DNA from: Methylococcaceae bacterium
GTDB taxonomy: Bacteria; Pseudomonadota; Gammaproteobacteria; Methylococcales; Methylomonadaceae
NCBI GenBank assembly: GCA_947505105.1
Contig: CANNKG010000004.1
Span: forward strand, 1 to 64,000
Direction of reading: 5' to 3'
DNA length: 64,000 nucleotides
Part shown: piece by piece, positions 9,586-19,673 of the stretch
Numbering within the stretch: the first letter of the stretch is position 1
Layout of the letters: each line of letters begins with the position of its first letter
The notes under the pieces: model-generated
The model's input: the letters and a program-made list of their open reading frames with translations, nothing else
Database searches by the model: none
Told to the model about the DNA's origin: nothing
Position numbers and translations under genes: made by a program

Positions 9586-10341
9586 ATGCAAATTTTAGGT
9601 GTTGATATTGGAGGCTCTGGAATTAAAGGGGCGATTGTGGATACCGATACCGGTGCATTGCTCACCGAGCGTTTTCGGATTGAGACACCGCAACCGGTTA
9701 TTCCGGAAGCTGTTGCGGGTAGCTTGGTTCAGTTAGTCGAACATTTTGATTGGCACGGACCGATTGGTTGTGGTTTTCCTGCCGTTATTCAGCATGGCAT
9801 TGCCCGAACTGCTTCGAATATTTCGCCCTTGTTTATCGGCTCACCGGTTGATCAACTTTTTACCGAGGCGACAGGATGCCCGTGCTATTGTTTGAATGAT
9901 GCAGATGCGGCCGGTATGGCTGAGATGCGTTTTGGTGTGGGTGTTGATCATCAGGGCGTGGTTTTGTTAATTACCATTGGCACTGGGCTGGGATCGGTCA
10001 TTTTCACTCAGGGCCAATTATTGCCGAATACCGAATTGGGTCATATCTATTTGGCAAATGGTTACAAAGCTGAGCACTATGCATCTGATGCGGTTCGAAA
10101 AAATGAAGATTTGGGTTGGAAGCGCTGGGGAAAACGATTCAATCAATACTTGCTGACGATGGAAGCTTTATTTTGGCCTGACCTGATTATTTTGGGGGGA
10201 GGCGCAAGTAAAAAATTCGATAAATTTGAAGAAAGCTTGACGATCGTAACACCCGTTATTCCGGCAACTTTTTTAAATCAAGCGGGTATAGTGGGCGCCG
10301 CGCTTTATGCCAAAGCGCGCTTACAAACCTGGCCGAAATGA
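9586..10341 (+). CDS. ppgK: polyphosphate glucokinase (ROK family)
   Basis: A 251-residue ROK-family kinase that phosphorylates glucose with polyphosphate (and usually ATP) as donor. The phosphate-binding motif [13 protein letters not shown] sits at residues 6-18. Further conserved pieces are CGFPAV near 64, LNDADAAG with the catalytic Asp near 104-110, [14 protein letters not shown] near 125-138, ELGH near 148 and [12 protein letters not shown] near 204. Length fits PpgK (about 250) and is shorter than regulatory ROK proteins, with no HTH or zinc motif. It is a single gene preceded by the palindromic repeat, and convergent with the DUF1415 gene only 6 bases downstream. Confidence 0.9.
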   Translation: MQILGVDIGGSGIKGAIVDTDTGALLTERFRIETPQPVIPEAVAGSLVQLVEHFDWHGPIGCGFPAVIQHGIARTASNISPLFIGSPVDQLFTEATGCPCYCLNDADAAGMAEMRFGVGVDHQGVVLLITIGTGLGSVIFTQGQLLPNTELGHIYLANGYKAEHYASDAVRKNEDLGWKRWGKRFNQYLLTMEALFWPDLIILGGGASKKFDKFEESLTIVTPVIPATFLNQAGIVGAALYAKARLQTWPK

Positions 10342-10346
10342 GCTGA

Positions 10347-10895
10347 TTAACGGGTTGGGTAGCAGCTCAGCAATAAAGTTTTTAACACTTCATTGCCGAT
10401 CTGTCGGGTATAGTCGATATTGCGTTCTGGAATGTGCTCAGGATTGGGAACGGATTTTAGTGCGGCTTCGATTGAGCTTTCTCTCAATAAATGCAACATT
10501 GGATACGGGGATCGATTGGTGTAATTGGCTGCGTCATCTGGTGGTGCGCCATCAAAATAATAATCTGGGTGAAAGCTTGCGAGTTGATAGATACCTTCGT
10601 AACCATGCTCGATCAGCAAGTTTTCAGCCATTGATAGAAAATTAAGATAAGTCTCGAAGTTTTGGTAGCCGATCGGCAAAATAAGTAACGTGGTCTGAAT
10701 TTCTAAATCGCAATCCAGGCGAAAGCATTCCATAATTAATGAGGTGAGGCATTCCATGTCATCTTCAGAATTAATGACGCAATAGCGAATAGTTTTATTG
10801 TCATATTCATGCTTTGCAAATGGACAAATGTTATGTGCAATCACGAACTTACTTAACCAAGCCATGGTTGCTTGGATGACTGGCTCTTGATCCAT
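10347..10895 (-). CDS. DUF1415 family protein
   Basis: A 182-residue cytosolic protein of a conserved but uncharacterised family. Family-like blocks are the N-terminal WLSKFVIAHNICPFAKHE near 14-31, the central LASFHPDYYFDGAPPDDAANYTNRSPYPMLHLLRE near 105-140 and the C-terminal LLSCY. The conserved Cys of NICPFA and the His/Asp/Asn residues of the HPDY..NRSPYP block suggest an active or metal site, but the reaction is unknown. It lies on the minus strand, convergent with ppgK, downstream of a hairpin that separates it from the CBS-domain gene. Confidence 0.85.
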   Translation of the reverse strand: MDQEPVIQATMAWLSKFVIAHNICPFAKHEYDNKTIRYCVINSEDDMECLTSLIMECFRLDCDLEIQTTLLILPIGYQNFETYLNFLSMAENLLIEHGYEGIYQLASFHPDYYFDGAPPDDAANYTNRSPYPMLHLLRESSIEAALKSVPNPEHIPERNIDYTRQIGNEVLKTLLLSCYPTR

Positions 10896-10970
10896 TATTG
10901 CGGCCTATTTCGATGAGAGTTATTGAAACGCTGTATGTGGAGTTAGAGAAATATCACTTACCATGAAACT

Positions 10971-10994
10971 AAAAGCCCCGATATTGGGGCTTTT
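10971..10994 (-). terminator. intrinsic terminator hairpin after the CBS-domain gene
   Basis: A perfect inverted repeat, AAAAGCCCC pairing with GGGGCTTTT around a six-base loop (GATATT). It has a GC-rich core and A/T flanks on both sides, so it can act in either direction. It sits 34 bases past the CBS-domain gene stop on the minus strand. Confidence 0.85.
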
Positions 10995-11027
10995 AAAATC
11001 ATTACACTGTTTGGGTAGCAATACTCA

Positions 11028-11495
11028 TTAGCTGTGACCTGTGCCTTCAGCAATTCTTTTTTCGCGATTTTCGCGTAATTGTTCTAATTTTGAAAATACT
11101 CTGAGAATGTCGGTAGCGGAGACAATACCCACCAATTTACTATTGCTTACGACCGGTAAAGCACCGATTTTATGTTCCGCCATCAGGCCTGCGACTTCTG
11201 AAACTTTTGCGTCAGGGGTTGTTGTAATCACACCGCGGCGCATGATGTTTTGTACGCGGGTACTTACCACATGTAATTCACTGTTTTTTACAGAACTTTC
11301 AATCGCATTTGAATTACTTTTAGGGCCTAATGCTTTATATAAGTCGCGATCCGAGACGATACCAATAACTTTACCTTTTTCGACCACGGGTAGATGGCGA
11401 ATTTTTTCGTAATTAATCAAAAAGAATACTCGATCTATTAAATCGTGCTGTTCTACTGTGAAAACTTTTGTAGTCATTATTTCTTCAACGCGCAT
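11028..11495 (-). CDS. CBS-domain pair protein
   Basis: A 155-residue protein made almost only of two CBS domains: the first starts with MRVEEIMTTKVFTV and contains GIVSDRDLYKAL near 55; the second starts VQNIMRRGVITTTP near 85 and contains LVGIVSATDILRVF near 132. CBS pairs bind adenosyl nucleotides and act as energy or redox sensors. No enzyme domain is attached, so it is a stand-alone regulator. The start was set at the ATG at 11495 because an AGGAG sits 8 bases upstream on that strand; a longer reading frame upstream lacks this. It is monocistronic with a clear terminator. Confidence 0.88.
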   Translation of the reverse strand: MRVEEIMTTKVFTVEQHDLIDRVFFLINYEKIRHLPVVEKGKVIGIVSDRDLYKALGPKSNSNAIESSVKNSELHVVSTRVQNIMRRGVITTTPDAKVSEVAGLMAEHKIGALPVVSNSKLVGIVSATDILRVFSKLEQLRENREKRIAEGTGHS

Positions 11496-11663
11496 TTTAT
11501 AACTCCTGATTGATACAAAATCTGACAAGGATAGGGAAGTTGCGCTATTTTTACAAGAGTTTAATTAAGTGATATAAAATATCCAGTTATTGAGCTATTT
11601 TGCAAGTACATCGACAGTAGATAATTTCTTCACCCTGTGTTTGCTAACTGGTTGTTAAATTGA

Positions 11664-12341
<678 letters not shown>

Positions 12342-12609
12342 TTTTGGCTTAATGTAAGAATTGTGACTGGATCAAATGCCTGGTTTATGTTGAAATTATC
12401 CGCAACTTCAGATTAGTGATTTTATTTAAAATCAATTTGTTGTACTAGACTATTAAGAGCTTTATTTAAAGGCGAACTCATGATGCGCGTAGAAAATGCT
12501 CGAAATAATCGATTACATAAATCTTGAGTGTTGTAGTCTTAAATAACGGACAGCTCGGCTTTTAACAGTATTTTAAAGAGTATTAATTGAGTATAAATGG
12601 AAAGAAATA

Positions 12610-13632
12610 ATGACGAAATTGTATAACGTTGCAGTAGTAGGAGCTACCGGTGCTGTTGGTGAGGCAATGCTGGCTATTTTGGAAGAACGAAATTTTCCGG
12701 TCGGTGAGGTTTTTGCGTTGGCGAGTGAGCGATCGGTTGGAAAAAGAGTTTCATTCAAGGGTGGTACCCTAGTGGTACAAGATTTAGCGAAATTTGATTT
12801 CAGTAAAGCCCAGATTGGTTTATTTTCAGCAGGAGCCTCAGTATCTGCCGAATATGCCCCTAAAGCTGCTGCAGCGGGCTGTATCGTAGTCGATAATACC
12901 TCATATTTTCGTTATCAGGATGATATCCCTTTGGTGGTTCCTGAGGTCAACCCTGAAAAAGTTGGCGATTATAAAAATCACGGCATTATTGCGAATCCGA
13001 ATTGTTCAACTATTCAAATGCTGGTAGCTTTAAAGCCTATTTACGATGCTGTTGGGATTACCCGGATTAATGTATGCACTTATCAAGCGGTTTCTGGAAC
13101 CGGTAAAAAAGGCATTGAAGAGGTCGTAAAACAAACTACGCAATTGTTAAATTTCAAACCGATTGAGACAAATGTTTATCCTAAACAAATTGCCTTTAAT
13201 GTTTTACCACAAATCGATGTGTTTTTAGAAAATGGCTACACTAAAGAAGAAATGAAAATGGTGTGGGAGACTCAGAAAATTTTGGGTGATGCCTCGATTA
13301 AAGTCAATCCTACTGCAGTTCGAGTTCCGGTATTCTATGGTCATTCCGAGGCGGTACATATTGAAACTGGCGCCAAGATTTCAGCTGAAGAAGTTCGGGA
13401 GTTGTTGAGTAAAGCTCCAGGGGTGACTGTGCTTGATACGCGCGAAAATGGTGGTTATCCGACGGCCGTTACTGAATCCGCTGGCCATGATGATGTATTT
13501 GTTGGGCGTATTCGCGAGGATATTTCTCATCCAACCGGTATCGATATGTGGGTGGTGGGTGATAATGTGCGCAAGGGTGCTGCGCTCAATAGCGTTCAAA
13601 TTGCAGAAGTTCTGGTAAAAAATTACATTTGA
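12610..13632 (+). CDS. asd: aspartate-semialdehyde dehydrogenase
   Basis: A 340-residue enzyme that reduces aspartyl phosphate to aspartate semialdehyde with NADPH, the branch point to lysine/diaminopimelate, threonine and methionine. NADP-binding VVGATGAVGEAML is at residues 9-21. The catalytic Cys lies in NPNCSTIQM near 132, the substrate-binding segment YQAVSGTGKKG near 157-167, and VPVFYGHSEAVHIE near 239-252 carries the conserved His. The length and motifs match the Gram-negative enzyme without the E. coli-type insertions. The 268 bases upstream hold no gene, so the promoter is there. It is followed 67 bases later by fimV, the same neighbour as in Pseudomonas. Confidence 0.97.
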   Translation: MTKLYNVAVVGATGAVGEAMLAILEERNFPVGEVFALASERSVGKRVSFKGGTLVVQDLAKFDFSKAQIGLFSAGASVSAEYAPKAAAAGCIVVDNTSYFRYQDDIPLVVPEVNPEKVGDYKNHGIIANPNCSTIQMLVALKPIYDAVGITRINVCTYQAVSGTGKKGIEEVVKQTTQLLNFKPIETNVYPKQIAFNVLPQIDVFLENGYTKEEMKMVWETQKILGDASIKVNPTAVRVPVFYGHSEAVHIETGAKISAEEVRELLSKAPGVTVLDTRENGGYPTAVTESAGHDDVFVGRIREDISHPTGIDMWVVGDNVRKGAALNSVQIAEVLVKNYI

Positions 13633-13699
13633 GCTAAGCTTTAGACAATGTTTGACTATACATGGCTATAAATTTGGTTACTCGCATACAGGAGAGCAA

Positions 13700-16600
13700 A
13701 TGCGTAATTTCACTAAAACTTTAGTTGCTGTTTCATTATTGACAGCCACTAGCGCTTATCCTTTAGGGATTGGCGGTATTAAGTTGCATTCGGCTCTGAA
13801 TCAAAATTTGAATGCTGAAATTGCGTTGGTGACTTCCGGCGAAACGCCTGAGGATATCAGCGTAAAGCTTGCGTCTCCTGCTAAATTTGATGAAGCTGGA
13901 ATTCCTTGGAGCTATTTTCTGTCCAAGATCAAGTTTTCGACTTCCGTGAAACCTAATGGATCGGTGGTGATCAAACTGTCTTCTAATGAAGCTTTAAAAG
14001 AACCTTTTTTGAATTTTCTTTTGGAGGTCAGTTGGCCAAAGGGAAGTTTGTATCGTGAATTTACGGTACTTGTTGATCCTCCCGCCACCTATAAACAGGC
14101 AGTAGTGCCGGTTATTTCTCAGAATGTTGAAGAGAAGCCGAAAGTTCAATACCGTCAGAATGTTGAAACTTCAGTGCCAAAATTCGCACCTTCGGATAAA
14201 TTTGCCGACAATGAACCGGTAACCGATTATGGGCCGGTACGTAAGCGAGATACCTTATGGGGTATAGCAAGTCGTGTTAAAACACAGGATGTCTCTGTCG
14301 CTCAAATGGCAATGGCGATTTATGAAGCTAATCCCGATGCTTTTGCCAAGCCTAATGTTAATCACTTGATTGCTGGCAAAAACCTTAAAATACCTGATTC
14401 TCAAACGATACTAAAATTATCTCAGGTTGAAGCTTTACGACAGTTTAAACAACATAAAAGGGATTGGCGGGAGCAGCAAGCTCTTGAACAACAGGCAAGA
14501 AAAGCTTTACAGGTCAAGAAATCAGTACAAGCTATAGCTGATTCCCAGCAAAAATCACCAGAATCAGCGTCCGAGTCCAGTGTCGATGAGAAAGCAAATA
14601 CTCAGTTGACACTCGAGCCACCAGTAGAAGATGTCGTAAATGGAAAAGCCGTTGTCTCGGCCAATGGTGGTAAAGAAGTCAACCAGAAGGCTCTGAATAA
14701 TGGTGACGATGTTTCTTCAAATGCTTTGAAAAACCAATTAGAATTGGAAAATAAAGGTTTGCAGGAGCGTTTTGAGCGCATTGAGCAGCAATTATCGATG
14801 ATGCAGAAGATGCTCGAACTCAAAGATGAGCAATTGGCTAGTTTGCAAAATCAACAGACTTTTAAGCCTGAGGCCTTGTCTGATGAATTAAAAGAGCCTG
14901 TGGTCAATGCACCTCCGGTCGCTGCCCCAGTAACTCCCGTCGTATCTCCTCAGGAGGGTCAGAAGGAGCCTGTTGTTGCTGATTCAAATAATCCGACCTC
15001 TGAACCTATTCAACCAGCTCCAACAGTCGTTGCCCCGGCTAAAGCGCCTGAAAACGCAGTGCCTCCGGCGAAACCAACGCCTGTTAAACCGAGTCAACCC
15101 GAAGCTACTCCTGCCGACATCAGTGATCCGTATTCCGATTATTATTTATTGCTCGGTGGCTTAGCCGTCAGTATTCTAAGTGGTTTGGGACTGCTTTGGT
15201 GGCGTAAACGCAAGACTGAAGAACGGCTAGATACCGATATGTTTGCGGCATCAAGTCAGATTACTTTGCCTGATGAAGACATTACAGAAGACAAAGAACT
15301 TTCCGTAGCGTTGGTTGATGACAGCTCGGCTTACAATGTCGGTATGGTCGGAGAGAGTGCTTTTTTAAGTGAGTTTACGCCAAGCGAGTTTGACGCCTTC
15401 GAAACGCATCAAACTGAGCTTGATCCAATCTCCGAGGCTGATGTATATCTAGCATATGGTCGTTATCAACAGGCAGAGGATTTGATGCGTCAAGCAATTC
15501 AAGATTATCCCGGTCGTGATGATTGTAAATTAAAATTATTGGAAATTTTTCAAGCAAACGAAAATAAAGCCGCTTTTGATAACTTTATTAAAGATTTAAT
15601 CAATAAAGGTAAGCATAACGACAAAGTATTTTGGAACAAAGTGATCGAAATGGCCGAAGAGCTTAGTCCAGGTTCCGGGGTACTAATTGGTCAGGCGGGC
15701 AATACCCCAATCACGACTGATGCGATGGCTATTATAGCTGAAACGCCGCCAGTCCTCCCAGCCGAGGTTAAAGCAGTCGGCAATCCACTTCAATTTGATT
15801 TGACAACTTTTTCGGTGGATGACGATTTAGGGTTTAGTGATGTTGACTCAAGTACCGATCACACGAACACTACGGAATCTTTTCCGGTACCAAAAGCTGA
15901 GTTAAGTGAGACTTCGATTTCGGTTGATGAACCAAGTTTTCACTCAATTGATTTGAGCAAGAAGGGTGATGAATATTCCTCAGGTTCAACTGGTGCTCCT
16001 GATGATATGCTTGATTTTAATCTGGATTTATTTGCTGGCGATACAACTACTACTGCTAAGGATGTTTCGGTAAACAATTTCAACGAAGATTTTAACAGTA
16101 TCGATTTCGATTTAGATGCGTTTTCGCCAAAATCTACTCCCGCCCAGAAGGAAACGCCAGATTCAAGTTTCTCCGATGATAACAGTTTAGATTTCGATTT
16201 GAGTTCTTTCTCGACTGATAAACCACAAGCGCCTTTTTCGGAATCTGCCCAGGATAATCACGATGTGGCATTTGATTTGAATGCATTTAGTAATCATGAC
16301 GAGGCTCAAGTTGAACAGAAATTTAATGTGGAGTCGGATCAACTAAACATGCTGGAATTTGATCTTACCGGCTTTGATAAAACCGAAGTTTCACCTGTTA
16401 ACGAAAACTCCAAACAACAGAATCGGTCTGATTCGAATGATGAGGATTTATTGAAATTATCCGAAAATACAATCGATTATGAAATGTCAGCGACTATTTC
16501 AGATCTGGAAACGAGTTTACAGAATGATTTGAAAAAATTTAATTTTGAGGGTGAGAATGATAATCTCACTGAACAAACCTTTGATTTGTCTATCGATGAT

Positions 16601-16951
16601 GAAAAATTACTCGAAAATTATGATTTTTCATTGCCGGATTTTCAGATCGAGCAAGAACCTTCACCAGAACCATCAACAGAAATTGATTCAGAATTGGCGA
16701 CCGATGATTTTGATTTTGATTTCGGCTTGCCAAAAATTGATTTGATTGAACAGAAACATACCGGTTCAAAGCACTTTAAGGTAGATGATTTAGCTGATAG
16801 TGATGATACATTGGAAACTCAGCTTAATTTGGCGAATGCCTATATTGATATGGGCGATATTGATACTGCCAGAAGCATTGCCGAGGAGTTATTCAAGGGA
16901 TCTGCTGAGCAGAAAAAAGCAGCCCAAGAAATCTTAAATAAAATTAACTAA
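13700..16951 (+). CDS. fimV: FimV-family polar landmark protein
   Basis: A 1083-residue inner-membrane protein of the FimV/HubP family, which marks the cell pole and recruits type IV pilus, flagellar and chemotaxis factors. Signal peptide (about 1-22), the FimV N-terminal domain ending near 130, a LysM peptidoglycan-binding domain near 178-235 (RKRDTLWGIASRV to GKNLKIPD), a coiled coil near 350-385, a Pro-rich linker, and one transmembrane helix near 481-500 followed by WWRKRKTEERL. The cytoplasmic part is strongly acidic. It contains six copies of a short motif F-D/N-L-x-x-F between about 697 and 892. The C-terminal FimV domain (TLETQLNLANAYIDMGD) starts near 1036. The ATG at 13700 has AGGAG upstream. 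The usual downstream neighbour truA is missing; flagellar genes follow instead. Confidence 0.93.
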   Translation: MRNFTKTLVAVSLLTATSAYPLGIGGIKLHSALNQNLNAEIALVTSGETPEDISVKLASPAKFDEAGIPWSYFLSKIKFSTSVKPNGSVVIKLSSNEALKEPFLNFLLEVSWPKGSLYREFTVLVDPPATYKQAVVPVISQNVEEKPKVQYRQNVETSVPKFAPSDKFADNEPVTDYGPVRKRDTLWGIASRVKTQDVSVAQMAMAIYEANPDAFAKPNVNHLIAGKNLKIPDSQTILKLSQVEALRQFKQHKRDWREQQALEQQARKALQVKKSVQAIADSQQKSPESASESSVDEKANTQLTLEPPVEDVVNGKAVVSANGGKEVNQKALNNGDDVSSNALKNQLELENKGLQERFERIEQQLSMMQKMLELKDEQLASLQNQQTFKPEALSDELKEPVVNAPPVAAPVTPVVSPQEGQKEPVVADSNNPTSEPIQPAPTVVAPAKAPENAVPPAKPTPVKPSQPEATPADISDPYSDYYLLLGGLAVSILSGLGLLWWRKRKTEERLDTDMFAASSQITLPDEDITEDKELSVALVDDSSAYNVGMVGESAFLSEFTPSEFDAFETHQTELDPISEADVYLAYGRYQQAEDLMRQAIQDYPGRDDCKLKLLEIFQANENKAAFDNFIKDLINKGKHNDKVFWNKVIEMAEELSPGSGVLIGQAGNTPITTDAMAIIAETPPVLPAEVKAVGNPLQFDLTTFSVDDDLGFSDVDSSTDHTNTTESFPVPKAELSETSISVDEPSFHSIDLSKKGDEYSSGSTGAPDDMLDFNLDLFAGDTTTTAKDVSVNNFNEDFNSIDFDLDAFSPKSTPAQKETPDSSFSDDNSLDFDLSSFSTDKPQAPFSESAQDNHDVAFDLNAFSNHDEAQVEQKFNVESDQLNMLEFDLTGFDKTEVSPVNENSKQQNRSDSNDEDLLKLSENTIDYEMSATISDLETSLQNDLKKFNFEGENDNLTEQTFDLSIDDEKLLENYDFSLPDFQIEQEPSPEPSTEIDSELATDDFDFDFGLPKIDLIEQKHTGSKHFKVDDLADSDDTLETQLNLANAYIDMGDIDTARSIAEELFKGSAEQKKAAQEILNKIN

Positions 16952-17459
16952 TGTTTTTTTGCTTAGTTTTTAAAGGGTTTGTTGAGCGGTTTCTTCGGAT
17001 AAATGTAAAGTTTTAGAATATTATCAGAGCATATCGTCCATAGACATAGATGATTAAAAATGTTTGTAACAATTGACGTCTATGTGTGATGACGTTTTTT
17101 TTCATTCTTCGCAATAAATATCGTCTCATTTTACTAAATTTCCTTGAAATGACTATTTTGATAGTTGGTGCGAAATTTTCCATATCAATTGATTTTAAAG
17201 TTTGCTTAAATGACTAAGTAGGCCAAACTATGATTTGATGGTATAGCGTACGATTTAGATACGGAAAACGTCGTTTGAATATCCTCACAATAAAAAAACT
17301 TGAGACTATAATAGTCTGTTGCTGATTCTTTGAACCAAGTCAAAGCCAATTGTTGATAATTATTAAACTTTGAATTAGCTTAATTCTTAGGTTTGAGTCG
17401 CTAAAGCTGTGTTTAAAAGCTTATTATTTTTTGATTGAATTTTAACGGGATCGTTTCAC
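16952..17459. other. 508-base intergenic region between fimV and fliL
   Basis: No gene was found. It contains a possible weak terminator for fimV (ACGTC/GACGT followed by eight T near 17077-17102), an inverted repeat CATAGAC/GTCTATG around it, and a promoter-like palindrome at 17304-17316. The length and AT content suggest the main promoter region of the flagellar supercluster. Confidence 0.55.
17284..17316 (+). promoter_or_regulatory. candidate promoter with palindromic -10 before fliL
   Basis: A perfect -10 hexamer TATAAT at 17307-17312 is embedded in the 13-base perfect palindrome GACTATAATAGTC (17304-17316). A weak -35 (CTCACA, 17284-17289) lies 17 bases upstream. A repressor or activator dimer site over the -10 box is one possible reading. 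The distance to the fliL ATG is about 145 bases. Confidence 0.45.
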
Positions 17460-18056
17460 ATGGCTGAACAAAAAGCTAACCACGAAGAGAAAAAATCTTC
17501 CAAGAAGCTTATTATCATAATTATTGCGGTTGTGCTGTTACTATTGGGTGGAGGAGGTGCTGGATATTATTTTTTTATCCATAAGGCAGAATCAACCGGG
17601 GAAGATAAGGCAAAAGGTCATGGTGCCGACAAAAAATCGCTTAAGAAAAATGCTGAAGCCGAACATGAGGTTGAGCATGAAGCTGAATCAGAGCATGAAG
17701 CTGAATCAGAGGAAGGCGATGAAAAAGAGGGTGCCAAAGGGCCGATTTATTTTGATATGACTCAACCTATGAATGTCAATTTCCCTAAAGGAAGTGGCGC
17801 TACGATTGTGCAAATATCGCTATCGTTTCTGGCAAATAGTGAAGCGGTTACCTCGGCACTTAAAAAGCACGAACCTATGTTACGTAACAATCTGATGATG
17901 AAAATCAATGCTCAAAGTCCCGACCAATTGAAAACCAAGGAAGGAAAAGAAGCTTTACGCGTAATCATTCTCGATGAGGTAAATTCCATCCTTGATAAGA
18001 TGGCACACGGTAAACGCGTAAAAGAGGTTTTTTACACTACTTTTGTGATGCAATAA
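17460..18056 (+). CDS. fliL: flagellar basal-body-associated protein FliL
   Basis: A 198-residue single-span inner-membrane protein that surrounds the stator and supports motor torque. Basic cytoplasmic N-terminus, a transmembrane helix at about 19-41 (LIIIIIAVVLLLLGGGGAGYYFF), then a highly charged Glu/His-rich linker with repeated HEAESE units at about 65-90, and the conserved periplasmic FliL domain from about 97 to 198. It is the first gene of the rightward flagellar run; fliM follows 3 bases later. The acidic linker is longer and more repetitive than usual. Confidence 0.92.
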   Translation: MAEQKANHEEKKSSKKLIIIIIAVVLLLLGGGGAGYYFFIHKAESTGEDKAKGHGADKKSLKKNAEAEHEVEHEAESEHEAESEEGDEKEGAKGPIYFDMTQPMNVNFPKGSGATIVQISLSFLANSEAVTSALKKHEPMLRNNLMMKINAQSPDQLKTKEGKEALRVIILDEVNSILDKMAHGKRVKEVFYTTFVMQ

Positions 18057-18059
18057 GTT

Positions 18060-19040
18060 ATGCCAGCTGCAGATTTACTTTCGCAAGACGAAATTGATGC
18101 GCTCTTACATGGTGTTGACGATGGCGCAATTGAGACTGACGCGGATGTCGTCGATGCGCTAGCCACTCGGCCTTATGACTTTAATAGTCAAGAACGGATT
18201 GTGCGTGGGCGTATGCCTACGTTGGAAATGATTAATGAACGGTTTGTGCGTTATTTACGGATCAGTTTATTTAATTTTTTGCGCAGAACCGCCGAGGTTT
18301 CTAATTCCGGTATCCAAATTTTAAAGTTTTCGGAGTATGTTCAGAGTTTATTTGTACCGACTAATTTGAATATTATTCGCTTTTCTCCTTTGCGGGGGCG
18401 GGCTTTGATTGTGATGGAGCCCCGTCTGGTTTTTACCGCCGTCGATAATTTTTTTGGCGGTGGTGGGCAGTTTTATAACAAAGTAGAAGGCCGGGAATTT
18501 ACCCCGACTGAAATGAGGGTCATTACCTTAATTGTCAATATGATCTTTAAGGATCTGACTGAGGCATGGCGTCCTGTGATGGATGTGGAGCTCGGATATT
18601 TGAATTCCGAAGTTAATCCGCAATTTGCTAATATTGTGAGTCCAACCGAGATTGTGGTGATATCGACTATCCACATCGAGCTTGAGGGTGGGGGCGGTGA
18701 TATCAACATTACATTGCCTTATTCAATGATCGAACCCATTCGAGATCTTTTGGATGCGGTTGGAAGTGATCGAGGAGAGGTTGATGGACGCTGGCAAGAT
18801 TCGTTAAAAAAAGAAATTATGCGTTCGAAAGTGACTCTCAATAGTATATTAAGTGAAAAAATATTGTCGATTAGTAATTTGATGCAGTTAAAAAAAGGCG
18901 ACGTTATTCCAATAGATATGCCGGATCAAGTTGTCTTAAGGGCGGAAGGTGTGCCGGTGTTTTTTGGAAAAGTCGGTCTATCGGATGGCAATTATGCCAT
19001 TCAAATCACTGAAAAAATTACTCAAGATACCTTCCTTTAA
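18060..19040 (+). CDS. fliM: flagellar motor switch protein FliM
   Basis: A 326-residue C-ring protein that binds phospho-CheY and sets rotation sense. The N-terminal CheY-binding peptide LLSQDEIDALLHGV is at about 5-18, the middle domain with the GGxG motif (FFGGGGQFYNK) is near 131-141, and the SpoA-type C-terminal domain (LKKGDVIPIDMP near 278) contacts FliN. The length is normal. It is tightly linked to fliL (3-base gap) and upstream of fliN. Confidence 0.96.
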   Translation: MPAADLLSQDEIDALLHGVDDGAIETDADVVDALATRPYDFNSQERIVRGRMPTLEMINERFVRYLRISLFNFLRRTAEVSNSGIQILKFSEYVQSLFVPTNLNIIRFSPLRGRALIVMEPRLVFTAVDNFFGGGGQFYNKVEGREFTPTEMRVITLIVNMIFKDLTEAWRPVMDVELGYLNSEVNPQFANIVSPTEIVVISTIHIELEGGGGDINITLPYSMIEPIRDLLDAVGSDRGEVDGRWQDSLKKEIMRSKVTLNSILSEKILSISNLMQLKKGDVIPIDMPDQVVLRAEGVPVFFGKVGLSDGNYAIQITEKITQDTFL

Positions 19041-19150
19041 GCATCACACTAATTGTGAGCATGACGTTCAGCTCTGAAATATGAATGGCGCGAATCTGTT
19101 ATCTGAGATTAATGTTATCTCAGTATATTTACAAGAATAGGACATAAACC

Positions 19151-19618
19151 ATGAGTGAAGATATATCTGATGACGAATTAGCCGATGATTGGGGTGATGC
19201 CCTTAAAGAGCAGGCAGAAGCCGGAGGCGGTGGTGGCGAAATTGATGCAGATTGGGGAGATGCCTTGCGTGAACAAGCACATGCTGATCGAATCCAAACC
19301 GCTAGGTTTGAAGAGTTTTCTGAAAGTGGCGCAGGACGTTCCTTCCCTGAAGGGGATGAAATCAAGATGGATGTTATCCTGGATGTCCCGGTTACTATCT
19401 CCATGGAGATCGGTCGAACCTTGATCAGCATTCGGAATTTGCTCAAACTTAATCAAGGATCGGTGGTTGAGCTGGATCGCCTTGCCGGTGAACCGATGGA
19501 TGTATTGGTTAATGGCACCTTAATCGCTCACGGCGAGGTGGTTGTTGTTAATGACAAGTTTGGCATTCGTTTAACCGATGTGATTAGCCCTTCTGAACGG
19601 GTTAAAAAACTTGGTTGA
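19151..19618 (+). CDS. fliN: flagellar motor switch protein FliN with duplicated N-terminal motif
   Basis: A 155-residue C-ring protein. The SpoA domain occupies about 75-155 (VPVTISMEIGRTLISIRNLLKLNQGSVVELDRLAGEP, then VNGTLIAHGEVVVVNDKFGIRLTDV). The N-terminal extension holds two near-copies of the same 13-residue segment: DDWGDALKEQAEA at 12-24 and ADWGDALREQAHA at 33-45, separated by a Gly run. FliN proteins usually have one such conserved W-containing segment. The DNA of the copies differs at many third positions, so the duplication is old. A gap of 110 bases separates it from fliM. Confidence 0.95.
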   Translation: MSEDISDDELADDWGDALKEQAEAGGGGGEIDADWGDALREQAHADRIQTARFEEFSESGAGRSFPEGDEIKMDVILDVPVTISMEIGRTLISIRNLLKLNQGSVVELDRLAGEPMDVLVNGTLIAHGEVVVVNDKFGIRLTDVISPSERVKKLG

Positions 19619-19673
19619 TGGTTCTAAAATTAAATTTATGCATAGCTTTGCTACTCCAAAGGATAGCGAATCC

